The notes under the pieces are model-generated. The model searched no databases. It was not told the origin of the DNA and saw nothing but the letters and a program-made list of their open reading frames with translations. Made by a program: the position numbers and the translations under genes. Shown in pieces: positions 12,801 through 27,800 of a stretch of 64,000 bases of DNA. The stretch covers positions 20,998,001 to 21,062,000 of the forward strand of contig NW_026622997.1 in NCBI RefSeq assembly GCF_023065955.2. The letters are read 5' to 3'. Positions within the stretch are counted from its first letter, which is position 1. Each line of letters opens with the position of its first letter. Origin of the DNA: Ursus arctos (taxonomy: Eukaryota; Chordata; Mammalia; Carnivora; Ursidae).

Positions 12801-15800
12801 CAGAAAGAGGTCCTTACATGGCTTTTTGAGGATGACGAGTGGCTACACAGAAAAGACAGCAAATGAAAAAGAATCACAAGATTTTAGGCCTGAATTATCA
12901 AGCTACCTGTGCGATTTCTTCTGTTTTCCTCAGCTTCTCTTCCCAAGTCACTGTTAGCTCTTTGATCAGCTTTTCAGACTCCTCGAGCTTCTCTTTCAGT
13001 TCAGGGGCCTTCATAGCCTTGAAAAAGAAACCAGAGATAGCTGACTTTCTAATTTTCCCCACCATTATTTCTAAAACAATCCCTTACTGTCCTTCATAAG
13101 TGGCTATCAACACTCTGTGGGAAGCAATTAAGTCATACACCGTCAGGGTGGGCTTTAGATCTTTATGAACCAAAAGAAATGTAAAAATAAATCACTGCTA
13201 CTGTTTAAAGGAGAAAATGAACACCAGTGCCCTGAATTAAACTGATAGAAATCATTACAGAGTAATTTTATCCATCATATTTAAATTTCACATAAAGACT
13301 TTTTTTTAAGTAGGCTCCATGCCCAACATGGGGCTTGAACTCCCAACCCTGAGATTAAGAGCCGCATGCTCTACCAACTAAGACAGACAGGCGTCCTTCA
13401 CATATGAAGTCCTAAAAGATGCTAAAGTTCACAGGAAAAAAGGTAACTTAAGCAGATTTCTTATTCAGTAAGACAGAGATCAACACACATCACCAATAAA
13501 CACAATCCCAGTGGTGACCTACCAGGAAAGATGAAGATTTTTCTCATTCATTTTAAAATTTGACTCTGAATTATTTAAAACTACTTTCTTACTGCTGGTA
13601 ATAAACTTCTCATACTTATCACTTCCTTGGAAACAGGACATCTGGGTAAAAGGGCAGCAATTTCCCTGAGTTAGCTCAGTGAGAATAACTAAGGGTCTAA
13701 ATACAGATCTATATGTGCAGCTTAAAAACTTCGGGGGGCCTTTGCTTGGCAACAACACGCTTTGAAACCCTATAGCAACAAGAGCCTCTACAAAGAATAA
13801 GTCCACGAACAGGAAGGATGGCAGACTCGGACAAGAAATCCAAGTGGCGATGACATATACTCTTGCTGAGGTGTCAGAGTCTCATGGTGGTAACAGAGGC
13901 TGAGAGTGACATTTGGTGCTGGAGACAAGAGGACACCCTGGAAAACTCTATCTCGGTGAACCTTCTGTGGCCCCTCTTCTGTTCCCTCTGGCCAGGCATG
14001 GTTCTAGCCATCTGGCCTAGACGACATGGTCATGGTGGAAATGCAGATTCCGAGACAAGAGGAAAGAAGTAGCTCATCTAGCTTTACACGAATTCCAGAA
14101 CCGTTACACACTTTCCTCCTAGGATCATGACTCTCGTCAAAGTTTATCAGTATTTTGATTTTTTAGGTGTTTTGCTACCCTTCTTGGCATCAATTAAAAA
14201 TGATGCTCGATGCACTGAATGATTATAATCATGATAATAACAAAAACTAGCAACATTTATTGAGCACTTACAATGTTGCTAAGTGCCTTCTAGTATCAAA
14301 CTTGCCCTAAGGGTTAGGGATGAAAACGATTTGTAAAACAAGACTTATAAACACATTGTTACAGTGCAACTCCACCATCACCAAGGAATAGACTGTTCAG
14401 ATTCCCGGCTTTGACTCCTTTCTGCCTGTTTGTCTCAATCTCTTACTGATTACCTTTTTGATTAGATACACTGATAAATAGCCTGGTACACAAGTGCTCA
14501 AAAAATAGTATCTATTACCCTTCCCCCTCCCCCCAATGCTTAATACTCTCCTGACTACAGAGGGGTCAGAAACAAGTGGTATGAAGGAATGTGACCTTAG
14601 CAGCCCTAGGTCCACACCCAAGTAAGGCATGGGCAAGCATGTTGACTTCAGCTCAGGCATTTGGCCTTCAGTTCAGTCCTATTACCTCTTTTCAAACAAG
14701 ACAGTGCCTCACCCAGTAGTTTGCAACAAGCAACAGTTACTTAGAAGAGGGTGTATTTATTCAAGCTGGGTAAAACCAAGAAGATGGTAACAATGAGAAA
14801 TGACCAATTTTGTTTCCTGCCAGGAGCTAATATACATAAAACAAATAAATAAAAGACTTCTGAATTGCTCCTAATGTTTATCTGTCTTCCCTGACTTGAG
14901 GAAGAGAGGATATATAACCAACTAATCTGAAAACTGCAAGGCCTCACAGGCACATAGTTTAAAATGTTAATAAAAGCAACACATTTGGGGCGCCTGGGTG
15001 GCTCAGCCGGTTAAGCGTCTGACTCTTGATTTTGGCTCAGGTCATGATCTCAGGGTCCTGAGATCGAGTCCTGCATCAGGCACTGCGCTCAGCAGGGAGT
15101 CGGCTCGATTCTCTCTCTCCCTCTGCTTCTGCTCCTCCTCCTACACTCTCTCTCTAAACGGAATAAACTAATCTTTAAAAAATAAAAAATAGAAAAATAA
15201 AATAAAAACAACACATCTGATTCTTCGGGTTTCCTATTGGAAGAGATGTACGGCCAAAGGCCAACTGATTGACTGAAGCAAATAATGAGGCAGTAGCAAC
15301 CACGGACTCTTACTCGTCTGCTTTCTCAGCTGGAGGGTGAGTTCCCGGGACAGAAGTCTGGTATTACTCATGTCGTCTTCACCATGCTTAGCATGCAGAA
15401 GATGCCAATCAACACAGATGCTGAAAGGCACGGAGATGACCTAATAAAACTGCAAGCAAGGACACCCTTCCCCACTCCGATAACACCAGCCAGGGACCTT
15501 CAGAAACAGGGAGCTCAGAGCTGCTCTTACCTCAGCCTGCGAGAGCTGCTCCTTCAGTTTCTCTACTTCCTCACGCAGTTCCCGGATGACTTTGGCGTTG
15601 GGGTCCTCATTCACGATGGCATGGTTAACAATCCTCTTGGCTCGATCTGCATATCGTAAGGTGGAGAGGGTCTCTTCATAGTTGTCTGCTGCTGGGCTAA
15701 TGGTGGCTATCATAGAGGTCTGGCTGTTGCCTCCCAAATTGTCCTGCAAAATATTTCCAGTAGCATCTTAGGAAATGAGCCCCATTCTGTGCACAATACG

Positions 15801-18800
15801 TGGGATGAGAGCTGAAAACATGCATGCGTGACAGTCTCTGTGAAGAAGGAAATGTGCTGTGGCAATGGGTTTGTATTTCACAAATAATTTTATGCCAAGA
15901 TGTGGTTTCTCTACAGTCACAACAACAATGCCCGTCAAACAGCACTACCATGGGGTAAGAAGGGCAACAGAAGCAAGTTTTCATTCTACATTCCTGGGAA
16001 TTAGGATAACAGTATTGCTGGGGGGGTTGGTGTGTATTTGGTTAGCTCTGCACACACCTTTCAGCTGCCAGCTCTGAAACTGGCAAGTTTTAGTTGGAAA
16101 AGAACACGAGAACAATGAATTACCTTAAGAAGCCAAGTGAGGACTGAATCTCGATAAGGCACAAATTTATTTTTACCCTTGCCAGCTGCCTGGTCAGCCA
16201 GCGATGATATAACCAACCCCAAGGTTGTGAGAGATCTGCCAAAAGAAAAAGAATTTTTAAATTAGCTTTATGGAGTATTTATATTATTTCCATAAAATAA
16301 TAATCATTCTAGGGAATAAGTATAAAATAGGCAGAACAACAAGGCCCTAAAGTTGATACAATCAAGTGTACGTTGATTTGTCAAGAAGCTGAGAAAAAGA
16401 AAAACAAAAAAGTAACTGCATTCATTTCAAAGAATGAATTTAGAATCCCCATAAGAATCTATTCTGTTTAATCACAGGACCTGTGAGACAGACATTTCAG
16501 AACCTGGAAACATACGTTTAAAAATCACTCCAGAGAATTTTAATTGACTCCAAGTATTACGTTGAAAGTCTGAACCATTTACTCTTGGGGGGCTAATCTG
16601 GACCATCTGGGCCGCTCATTTTGTGTTCCATCATAACCACGTCACTTGAAGAGAACCTTTCCCTGCGAGTTACAAGGTATATTCTGTTCATCTGTTAAAG
16701 CTGTCAAGCGTATTTCACAACTCAGTGTGGAGTTTGTACAGCTGTACAGAACAAAGACCTACCCAAGCAGAGGAGAGCGTATGGCTACTCTTTCAACACC
16801 TGCTACACAAACTGGGATCTCCTGAGAGCTGCTTAGAAACACAGACTCTTGGAAGCCTCCTAAGGCCTACTGAGTCAGAACCTATTAAAGATATTTCCAG
16901 GTGACTCATAGGCACATTAAATTTTAAGAAACCCTGGTTGAACAATACCCAGGGTGATACATGGATTTAGCTGCCTAGGCCCATGATTCTCAAAACGTGG
17001 TGCTGGGACCAGCCGCACCAGCAAGACTTGGGACCTTGTTACAAATGCACATTCTCAGGCCACACCGCACCCCAGACCTACTGACTCAGACACTTGCAGT
17101 GGGAGCCACCACTCTGCGCTTTAACCAGCCCTCCAGGTGATTCTGTGCAGGCTGGAGTTTGAGAACCACTGGTCTAAGCTCATGAGTGTTCCCTGGTAGT
17201 TATTAAATGTTCGCCACACCTGGAGAAAAGAGCACCACGGAAACAACAGATCTATGAAACAGGGATGAAGGACATCTTCCTGTGTCACAGTTAAGTACCA
17301 AGTGCACTTCTAAAAGGAAATCAACTGAGTCCCAAATTTAGTAGCCAGAAAACAACAACCTCAGGAGATCTCCCAGGAGTGCAAGGAACCTTATAGGACA
17401 TCACAAAGAGAAAATGCTTTGTGAATGGTTAAAAAATTAAATGTTACTACTTATTTATAAAAACAAAAAAGAGCACAAATCAGCAAGTAACCAGAGTTTA
17501 GCATGAAAGACTAGATAGCTTTCTTTCTAATGTTAACAATAGACTTTCACGAAATGAGTTGGAAGAAAGCATGTTTCTCGCAAAACATGATCGCTCAAAG
17601 GTGAGTCATCTGAAAAGTCACTGAAATACAAAGGCAAACTCAGGGGGTAGAAAATGAGCCAGAATTTTAATAACAGCCATTCCTGCAAAGTGACATAAAT
17701 ATGTACAATATAATTGATAGATTCAGTTAAATCTACCCCAAAAGAAATGAAAACATATGCCCACACAACAACTTGTACATGAATTTTCATAGCAGCATTA
17801 TTCACAACAGCCACAATGTAGAAACCACCCAAGTGTCTGTCCATCAAATGATGAAGGGATGAATAAAATGTGGTACGTCCTCACAATGGAATATTATTCA
17901 GCCCTAAGAAAGGATTCTGATATAACCCTACAACATGGATAAACTCTGAAAAATTATGATAAGTGAAAGAAGCCAAACATCGAAGGCCAATGTCCTGGGT
18001 TGAACAGTGTCTACCCAAAATTCATGTTCACCAGAACCTCAGATGAATTCTTATTTGGAAATAGGGTCCCTGCCAATGTAATTAGTTAAGATGAGATCAT
18101 ACTGGCTTACGGAGGGCTGTAATCCAACGACCAGTGCCTTATAAGAAGGCTACATGAAGACACCAAGGGAACAGGGGAGGGGCCATGTGAAAACAGAAGC
18201 AGAGATGGGAACAATGTATCTACAAGCTTCAGTGATCACTAGAAGGTAGGAGAGAGGCATGAAACAGATTTTCCCTCTGAGCCCCAAAAAGGAACAAACC
18301 CTGCCAATCCCTTAATTTTGGATTTTGGGCTTCAGAACTGTAAGGAAATAAATTTCTATTGTTGTAAGTCACCCAGTTTGTGGTAATCTGTTATAACACT
18401 GGGAAACTAACACAGCCGTATATAGATTCCATTTACACGAAATAGGTGAGTCTATAGAGATGGAGGTAGTGGTTGTCCAGGGCTGGAGGTGGTATAAATG
18501 GGGAATGACCTGGACACAAGGTTACTTTGGCGATGATGAAAATGCTTTCAAATTAGATTGTGACAACGGTTATACATTCTGAAAATAATAAAGCTGCTAA
18601 ACTGTACATTTTTTTAAAATGATAAAGTATGCATATGTGAACTATCTCTTAATATAGTTGTTTAAAAAAATTCAAGTTCAATCACTCCATCACTCCTCTC
18701 AAAAGTAACAAATTCAAGAAAGAAAATGGCAAAAATAAATTATTTGGACTATGTCAAAATAAAAAGTTTCTGCACAGAGAAGGAAACAATCAATAAAACT

Positions 18801-21800
18801 AAAAGGCAACCTAGTGAATATGAGAAGATAGTTGCAAATGATATATCCAATAAGGAACTGAAACAACTCAACACCCAAAGACAAATAATCCAATTAAAAA
18901 ATGGGGAAAAAACATGAAAAGATGTTTTTCCAAAGACATCCAGATGGCCAACAGACACATGAAAAGATGCTCAACATCAGTCATCATCACAGTGATGCAA
19001 ACCAAAACTACAATGAGGTATCACCTCACACCTGTCAGAAGGGCTAAAAATCAAGAGACAAGTGAGGATGTGGAGAAAAAGGAACCCTCTTGCACAGCTG
19101 GTGGGAATGCAAGCTGGTGCAACCACTGTGGAGAACAGTAGGGAGGTTCCTTAAAAAATTAAAAATAGAACTACCCTACTATCCAGTAATCACACTAATG
19201 GATATTTATCCCAAAAATACTAACTCAAAGGGATACATGAACCCCTATGTTTACTGCAGTGTTATTTACAATCACCAAATTATGGAAGCAGCCCAAGTGT
19301 CCATCAACAGATGACTGGATAAAGAGAATATATACACAATGGAATATTACTCAACCATAAAAAGGAATGAAGTCCTGCCAATTCCAACAACATGGATGGA
19401 GCTAGAGAGTATAATGCTAAGCAAAATAAGTCAGTCCGAGAAAGATGAATACCATATGACTTCATTCATATGTAGAATTTAAGAAACAAAACAAGCAAAG
19501 GGAAGAAAAGAGAGAGAGAGAGAGAAAAACAGACAAACCAATAAACAAACTCTTAACTCTAGAGAACGAATTGATGGTCACAAGAGGGGGGAGGGGGATG
19601 GGAATTAAGGAGTATACTTATGATGATGAAATAAAATTAAATTTAAAAAGAAAGAAAATGGCATATGATAAATATGAAATAGAAGAAAATAGGAATTCGG
19701 GGTGCCTGGGTGGCACAGCGGTTAAGTGTCTGCCTTCGGCTCAGGGCGTGATCCCAGCGACCTGGGATCGAGCCCCCACATCAGGCTCCTCTGCTATGAG
19801 CCTGCTTCTTCCTCTCCCACTCCCCCTGCTTGTGTTCCCTCTCTCGCTGGCTCTCTCTATCTCTGTCAAATAAATAAATAAAAATCTTAAAAAAAAAAAA
19901 AAGAAGAAGAAAATAGGAATTCAACATAAGGCAAAACCACATTTCTGCTTTAATAAAGAATATAGGGCATTTTTCACATTTTGCAACAACTGAAATAAAA
20001 TTTTCAGTTGAAAACAATTCTTTAAACTATGTTTTTAATACTTGAATACAGCAGAAAGTACTTTAATTCATACAGACTATAAAGAGCTCCGAGACTCCAA
20101 GGTCAATCTCAGCAATTCTAAAGTGAACAGAGCCCTCATAGACGAATGCGTTTTGGGGTTGTCATGTATTTGTCATCGAGTCACGACTTGACTCTGTCCG
20201 GTGGCAACCGCTCCTATTTTCTAATTTGATGATATCAGGAGTAAAAAGGGAATGTTCCTGGCACTCCTAAACAACCACACAAAAGAGTAAATGAGCACTT
20301 TGAGAGAAAAAGAGAAAGGATAGCACCTCAACACTGGGTCAACATGTCCCGTCAGCACATACAGCACGTACTGCACGTGAGCAGTCGCCGCGGAGGGGCG
20401 GGGCTGGGCGGACATGGTCAGGTGACTCCGTTTCGTGTGTACTTTGCTCTGTAACTTAACCAGTTAGGGAAGCGTATCACTAGTGGAAGCCTTTTACCTG
20501 CTAGTGACGCACATTCGAAACAACTCTATCTCAACCTGCCATCCCCTTGAAGCAAAAACAAAAAAAAAAAAAAAGAAAAAGAAAAAACAAAACTGTAGGG
20601 TGAGGGGACTCCCACAATGGGTGAGAGGTAACCAGGTCACCCAGTGACCAGGGAGCCCCTGCCACCCCTCCCTGCTACCTTCCATCTGGGAGCAATGATG
20701 CAGGGGCTTGTGGAATTTCAAAAACTATACTGTGAAAACTGAATAACAGGTTTATGTATTTTCATGGTAATTTTATTCCTAGGGAGCTTAAGAATACAAC
20801 AAAACTGCTAGCACTGTCTTCCCATACTGGAGGCAAAAGGGCAGCTCACAGGGTTCCAGGACAGGGTGGAGCTGTTTGCCAATTTTAGGGGCTGAAAAAA
20901 TTGCTCCAGAAATCTTTCTAATTCTACTAAAGTACAGCTTCTTCCCTGAACCTAAGGGAGGTGGAGATAGTAAGGAAGCTTCTAGCCTTTCGGTAAGTTC
21001 TTGGGCTGGGGCGGTTGGGCAGGGAGGAAGTGGGGAGAGGCTGAGTGGAGAGGACAGAAGGATCAGGCTAGGGGATAACATGAACAGACAGCCATGCTTT
21101 AAGATAGAAATTTTTAAGATCTACCTACTATAACAGCAGAGAATTTGAGATTAAGAAAAAAGTAAATAAAACTAGGAGGATCAAAAACAAAATAAAAGCA
21201 GCTCCAATAAATAAAATCAATTAGAAAAACAGGGTCCTAATTGTTTTTGTTTTTCCTTTTCTGCCCCTTCCTCCAACTCCCAGTTTCCCTGGAAACCCTA
21301 CCCACCAGATTCCTTCCCTCAGGAGTGGATATGATGTGATGTGAATTATGTACACTCACATCAATGGATTTCAAATATATGATTTTACCTATTTTTTCTC
21401 ATGATCTTTTTCTAAGGTCCTAAGTGCAGTAGTTACTCAACTTTGCTAGAGTTACCTGTGTATGTATCTCTCTACCTCTTTCTACTTAAGGTTGTGATTG
21501 CTTTGAGAGCAGACGCCATTCTACATCACACTATTACTGTGCCTGGCTTACAGAAAGCAGTGAGTCGATGTCTCTGCTGAGTAAAACTGAGTCTAGAATA
21601 TACTGAAGAATAGAACATGGATCCCTTTCTCAAAAGGACTGATTCAATGCTGGCTTTGGTACTCTCTGTGGAAGTTGACCCAGTATCCCTTCTGCCTTTC
21701 TTATTTGCTAACAGAACCCTGATTTTTCTGGGAAGCTTATGCTGGACTAAAAACTCCACTTTTCAGAGTTCTCTGCAGCTCTGGGAAGCCATGAAACACA

Positions 21801-24800
21801 GCTCTGGCCAATGAGATGCAGGACGACATTACTGGGTGGGGCTTCCAAGAAAGCTATTGTTCTGGTAGAAAAGGTACATATTCCGTAGACATAAGCCAGA
21901 AGCCAGTGGTCCTTTGCCCTTCCTTTCCCCCTCCTGTGTGGAACACAGATAAGGCTACAATGCCTGGAATGATAGAGTCATCTGGAGGTCATGAGGACAA
22001 CGTGAACACACACTGCGGTTCGTCAACCTGGGTGCCTGATAGCATTTTTGAGGTGCTATCCCAGCCTCTGGACTTCTTGTTAAGTGTGAAAAAGAAATCC
22101 ATCATTTGGTCGTCACTATAGCTCCTGCTTACAGCAGGATGCAATCCTTGGCTTTTAAAGAATTAGCTGAAAGATGATGAAGTTAGTGGACTTGAGTCAG
22201 TGCTTTTCCCCAGTAAGTCTCCACTCTTAACAGTAAAGGAGAAATGCAAAGAGTATGTGTGGCAAAACAGGGGCAAGCTCAATCCCTTCCCATGGCAGGA
22301 GAGGAAGGATAGCTGTGACCCTGCAGAACAGGCCTCGTCCCACCCCCCATCGGTTTCCAGGCCAATGTGAGTCTTTCGAGTCTAGCAAAGTGCGTCTAAC
22401 AAGTACCATTCCCAGCCTCATTTCCGTTTCAAGTGCCAAGGTGAAATCAAGTATACACGAACATTTCCAAAAATAAGTTCTTCTGAATATTTGTTCTGAG
22501 ATTTCAATAGATGTAATACCTAGAATTCTGTTATCAAAAAAGTTCAGGGAGTAAGTTAAAGTTATATGGGATTTGTGAATCTCCGAAGGGAGATTTTTTT
22601 TAAGCAGCCTTTCTCAAAATTATTTGTCCAAGGATCCTTTTCTTCCCAGAGCCACTCGAGGAACTAGTATTTCCCAAAAGTGCTTTGAGAAACACTGAAG
22701 TCACAAGGTCACGTGCCCCCAAACATGTGGCTACTGCCTCCCAAGGAGATTTCTGTTCTGTCCTTTGTGGGTCTCTTGTGTTAAATGCAAAGATGTTTAC
22801 TCAGATTTTCTTCCCCAAGTACTTGGACCCTGTGATGCATAAGTGGTAAAGTGGTAAGGATCCCCAGTGGCCCTTGAATAATGGACAGAACCAGGCCATT
22901 TTTACTCTCCCCACGTACAAGTTCATGTTTGGTTATGCAGGCAATACCCATTTAAGTGAGATTTCTGAGGAGAAATGATTAAGAGTCACGGGAAATACTC
23001 AAAAAGAAGAAAAGGAGTATTGAGTCACATGGCACATTAGAAATACTATGCTTATAATTTACTGCACTGTAACATAAATTACTTGATAGAATCCTAAAAA
23101 TAACATATATTTGTATAGAACAGATGCGTAGTAGAACCCATTCAGGGAAATGGTTAGTATATACTTTATTATCAACCACAGTGATTGAAACGGAACTGAG
23201 ACCGGAAATGATACTCATTAAATGAACACTGCTTGCACTTAATAACTGGCCGTTGCTGAGACTAAGATGGAACCATTTTCAACATTCCCAGGGGTTTTGG
23301 CCAGCATCCCATGATCTGAATGAGCGCTCCGAGAAGCTAGCTCACTGGACTTGGGTAGCAGGGGACAAACCTCCTCACTCCACCCTCAACAGACAGGTGG
23401 AGCAACAGACTGAGTTTTCAGATGTATTCCCCTGTGAGGGCGGTCTACGGACCTATTCCTCCCACGCCCTGAGCAGGCCCCGGCGGTGCAGCCACACCGG
23501 GCCTTAGCTCTCCAAATGAAGGAATAATGTGTGCTTTAAAGCTCTTAAGAGCTTAAGGACAGATGAAGCTCCCAAATCCATAGCCCATTAAGCAGACACT
23601 AATGTCTGTGTGAAGTCCCTGACAGGTCTGCTTAAGAGGATTACTAATGTTCCATCAAAAGCAGCCAGAATAGGAGGCTGAGAGAAAGCTTAGGAAACAT
23701 GTCAGAGACTTCTTTAATTTTAGCACTCAACGGGGCACTGACTTGGAGGCTTAAAAAGCCATTTGTGGAGCTATCAGGCAGCCCTTTCCATTTATTATTT
23801 ATTTTACCTGGTTAGCACACACTTACACAGAGCTTACTACATGCTGGGCCCCGCTCTAAGACGCACTTACTAACAGTAACTAATTTAATTCCCGAAGAAG
23901 CCCTGCTCACAGGGCTGTTTCCTCAGCCATGTTTTACAGGTGACAAAACTGAGGCACACGAAGGTCGGGCAGCTAGTTTCTGGAATGAAGAAATTTCAGG
24001 ATCTCCCCTGGGAAGCCTTCCATGAACCTTCCAGCCGTGTTGTCCCCGTGTTCTCACTTCGTCCTCTGGGTAAGCTTCCACGGCACTTAATGTCGTCATA
24101 CTACCCCTCAATCCTTCCCCATTGGATCTGGGCCTTCCCAAGGCCAGGGTCCCAGCTACTCCTCCCCATGCTCTTAGGCACAGTTAGTGCTCAACACATA
24201 TTGGCCACATGGATCAAAAAAGTGCAGGTGCGCACCTCTTGTCCGAAATCCTTGGGGCCACCTGGGTGTGGAAATGCATAATAGTTTGAATTTTACATTG
24301 CATACATTATACATGACCACGGGTAGATCTGGGAGAGCAGGCTGTAATAAAATCCATTTGCATTTCTACAGCTAAACTTACAAATGGCCATGCTAAAAAA
24401 CAAAGACTATAAAAGCAGATAAAGTCTAGAGACAGTCTCACCAGAGTTCAGGGGAGGCTCTAGCAACCAGGTAAGTTGTGAAGAGAAAAAGAAAAGCCCT
24501 TGGTTTCCAGAGGATTCCAGATTTTGGAATGGCAGGTAAGGGATGGAGGGCCAATTTCCATAATGGTCTCTAAGACAGCTGAGCAGATGTCAGGGCACCA
24601 TGTAAGGTGAGAGGATGTCCCGTGCATGCAGTTGCTACGTCCCCATGACCACAGTGAGAACCTGGAGGACACCTGCTGGAGACCTGGCTCCAGAGTGGGC
24701 TCTTGGGGCACATGCACCTCCTCGGGGAGACCAGAGACATGTGTGAGGTAAAGAAAACAGCCCTGGACTAAGGCACAGTAGAAAAGGTTCAGAGGCAGCT

Positions 24801-27800
24801 CCACTCCCTTTGAGCCAATTTTTTTTGGGAAAAGCACAAGACCAACTCAGCAAAGCTGGTCCACAGGCTGGTAAAGGTATCATTAAAAAAAAAGGAAAAA
24901 AAAAATGTTCCATGCTTCAATGTTAGCTTATGTAGGATTTCTCAGCATTGTCTGGTTTAAAAAAAAAAAAAATCCTCCTTCCTTTCACTTTTTCAAATGA
25001 AGTGACCTCCTGTTGTCCTAAACTATGTGCTCCTCGAGGGCAACCATCATGCTGTGACCAATAACCACAAACACGCTGGCTTAACACAACGCGAAGCTAT
25101 TACAGCTATTATCTAACAGTTCTGGAAGGCCAGGAGTCCAGGACATGTCTCACTGGGCTAAGAAGGTGTCAGCAGGGCTGCGCTCCTTCTGGAGGCCGTG
25201 GGGGGCAGACTGCTACTCCCAGAGGCCACCCACATTCCGTGGCTCATGGTTGCTTCCTTCCCCGTCAAACAAGAAATGGAAGATGAAGACTTTCTCACCC
25301 CACATCACTGTGACCGATTCTGGCCCTCCTACCTCCCTCTTTCACTTTTCAGGAGCTTTGTTTTCATAGCAGGCTCACCTGGACAATCTCCTCATCTAAA
25401 AATCTTAAATTAATCACATCTACCAAGTTCTCTGCCTTGCATGGTCACATATGCACAAGCTTTGGGAATTAGGATTAGGGCATATTTGGGGGGGGCGGGG
25501 CAGCAGGAGTGTCTACAAGAATATCTAAATCTCTTTTGTATCCCCAGCATCTAATGCAGTGCCAGACACATAGCAGAGACTTAATAAATGTTGGCTTGGC
25601 TTTTATTCATATTACTTAAATGTCTCCAAGTATTAGGTTCCCCATCTATAAACAGAGATAAAAATACCTATTAGGAGCCTCACATGAAATAATGCATATG
25701 AAAGTGCTCTGATGAAGATCGGATCTCACTGACTAGTAGTAGGAAATCCACGCATCCATTTGTGAAAGAGCTAGTATATAAATAAGGAAAGACAGCAGGA
25801 TGCTAAGAGCATCCGATTTAATTCAGGAAGTCATTACAGAAGAGAGTCAGTCGCTGGGGATCTAAATCATGTTTTTAATGTGGCCTTGAGGTAGTCCGGT
25901 TTGGGACAGTACATAATTCAGTGCCCAAATTTAAGAGGGCACTATTAACATTTACCCTGGGACAAAAGCTTCAGCTAGGACTCTTGCAGGCAAACAGAAC
26001 ACATGGTCACCCCACGTCCTACACAGGGCTCTGGAGCCAGACTGCCTGCGGGCGAATCCAGATCCACACTTAGAGGGCTGAGACTTGGGGCACGTTATTT
26101 AACCCCCTGTCTTGGTTTCCTCTTCTGTAAAATAGGGATAACAGACCCCCCCCGCCCCCCCAATGCTGATGTTAGGATCAGATGAGCGATTACACATGCA
26201 GCATTCAGAACAGCGCCCGGAACACACTAAGAGGTCAGTAGAAGTTAGTGATCATGAGACATCAAAGCCAGCCATACTCTACATTCTCACAAATTCTCAG
26301 CACAGAACTTCTACTGTTTTTGCCCCCAAGCCCAGGCAAAAGGCAAAGGGCTGGCATGGCTTAGTACCAGTAAAAGAAAACTCTCGGAGGGGTTCAATCT
26401 TTTCACTGATACCTGCTTTCTCATACCCCCCTTTCGGCTTTCCCATCCTCGCCCTTGAGCTCACTGTGGAACGCGGAGCTGCAGTGCCAGCCTGGGCTCC
26501 TACAGTGCTTGGTCATGAAATAGAGCCAAACCCTTTGTTATTAGAGCAGGAGACAGGATGACTGGAAGATTAACTCCCTAAAGCAGCAGTCTCTGCAGTG
26601 AGTGCCGCTGTGTCCAGCTGATAGAGGGGGTGATAGTTTCCTTCTAATTTTAAACTTTAGTCCACTAAAATTATAATGTGCTCACGTCATTTTAAGACGC
26701 AAGCTACACAAACACGTTCCTGGGTCGATGAATTCTTGTCACCTTCTGTCCTAAATGAAACCCAAGTTATTACATCTCAACAGAGAGATGTTACAAGTAC
26801 AAACTCAACTCCTTTCTGCTGAGCTTGGAATAATGATAATGATTATGCTATTTGTACAGATTATAAAAATATTAGCTACAGCAATTAATACTGATTCAGT
26901 GCACATGCCGTGCCAGGCACTGTTTGAAGCGCGTCCTGGGCATGTGAGCGCCAACAAGTCTACGAAGTGGGGACTGTTACGATCCCCATTTACAGATGAG
27001 AAAAAGAAAGCACGGAGAGGTGAAGGGAAGACAAAACTCTGGCAGTCTGACTTGAGTGCACACTCTTGAACACAAACTTGGCTCCCTCTTGAGCGGGAAA
27101 GCCAACACCCCCTGTTGCATGGCAGGAGCCGTCCTGGGATCCTGCGTTACTGGAGAGAACAAGCCCTCCACTTGTCTGTACGCTTGCTGCGCCCTCTGTG
27201 CCGAAAGCCTGCGTCTCCTTTGTCTGCCTGGCGAACTCCTACACATCCCACACCACCCTGCTCTCTTCCAGCCCCCAGGAATGGCAGGCTCCCAAGGCAA
27301 ACTGAGATTTCAGGGTGGCAGCTATTCAGCAACTGTTAAATTTGGTTAGGCACTGATGTTTAAATAGTACGAGCTGTACAAAGGGATTCAAAGCAGGTCT
27401 TCTTTTCAGAGTAAGCTCCTAGGGTTAACGGAAGATATGATTTGACTGACAAGGCTGCGACTGCATTTACCTAAGACTGCATTAGACACGATGCTGCGCT
27501 GTTCGCACAGGGCTGCAGCTCACAGCCTCACACAGATCAACCCCGTGCATTTCAGGAGAGGCAGGCTGTTGGTTTTCTTCAACTCCGTTTACTAAAGCTA
27601 CATAGACTTGGAAGCACCTGCCACCAGGACTACCCATCCCTTCTAGTGCCACAAGCCCCCCTCCCTGGCCCCGACACACGGGAAGCTGGGTGTGAGGCTG
27701 CGGCGTGGTACCCCAGTCCCACCAGCCATCTTACTTGTTAATGTTGCTGCCTTCTTTGAGTCGTTCTCCTGCGGCTCCTGTTTTGGACACTCTTTCGCTA

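Larger units (their letters stand above)
13018..15530 (-). other. KIF13A: KIF13A intron, 2.5 kb
   Basis: It contains a short minus-strand CAN-SINE (13298-13396), a possible MIR core near 14240-14340 and a plus-strand CAN-SINE (14987-15210). Nothing else was recognised. Confidence 0.75.
16236..27734 (-). other. KIF13A: KIF13A intron, 11.5 kb
   Basis: The repeat-rich intron between the switch II and K-loop exons. In order: hAT fragments (16801-16945, 16984-17175), an old L1 3' end split by an MLT1 LTR (about 17700-18690), a younger truncated L1 (18732-19647), a young SINE (19699-19906), a small GC-box patch (20340-20410), a hAT-like scrap (22605-22700), MIRs (about 23810, 26022, 26880) and a long unnamed old repeat (25050-25500). 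No exon-like frame was seen. Confidence 0.8.

Noticed and set aside
21760..22120. An ancient LTR or DNA-transposon remnant ('gccaatgagatgcaggac', 'gggtgcctgatagcat')
   Set aside because: The wording of the sequence recalls an old mammalian repeat, but I could not name the family or its ends with confidence.
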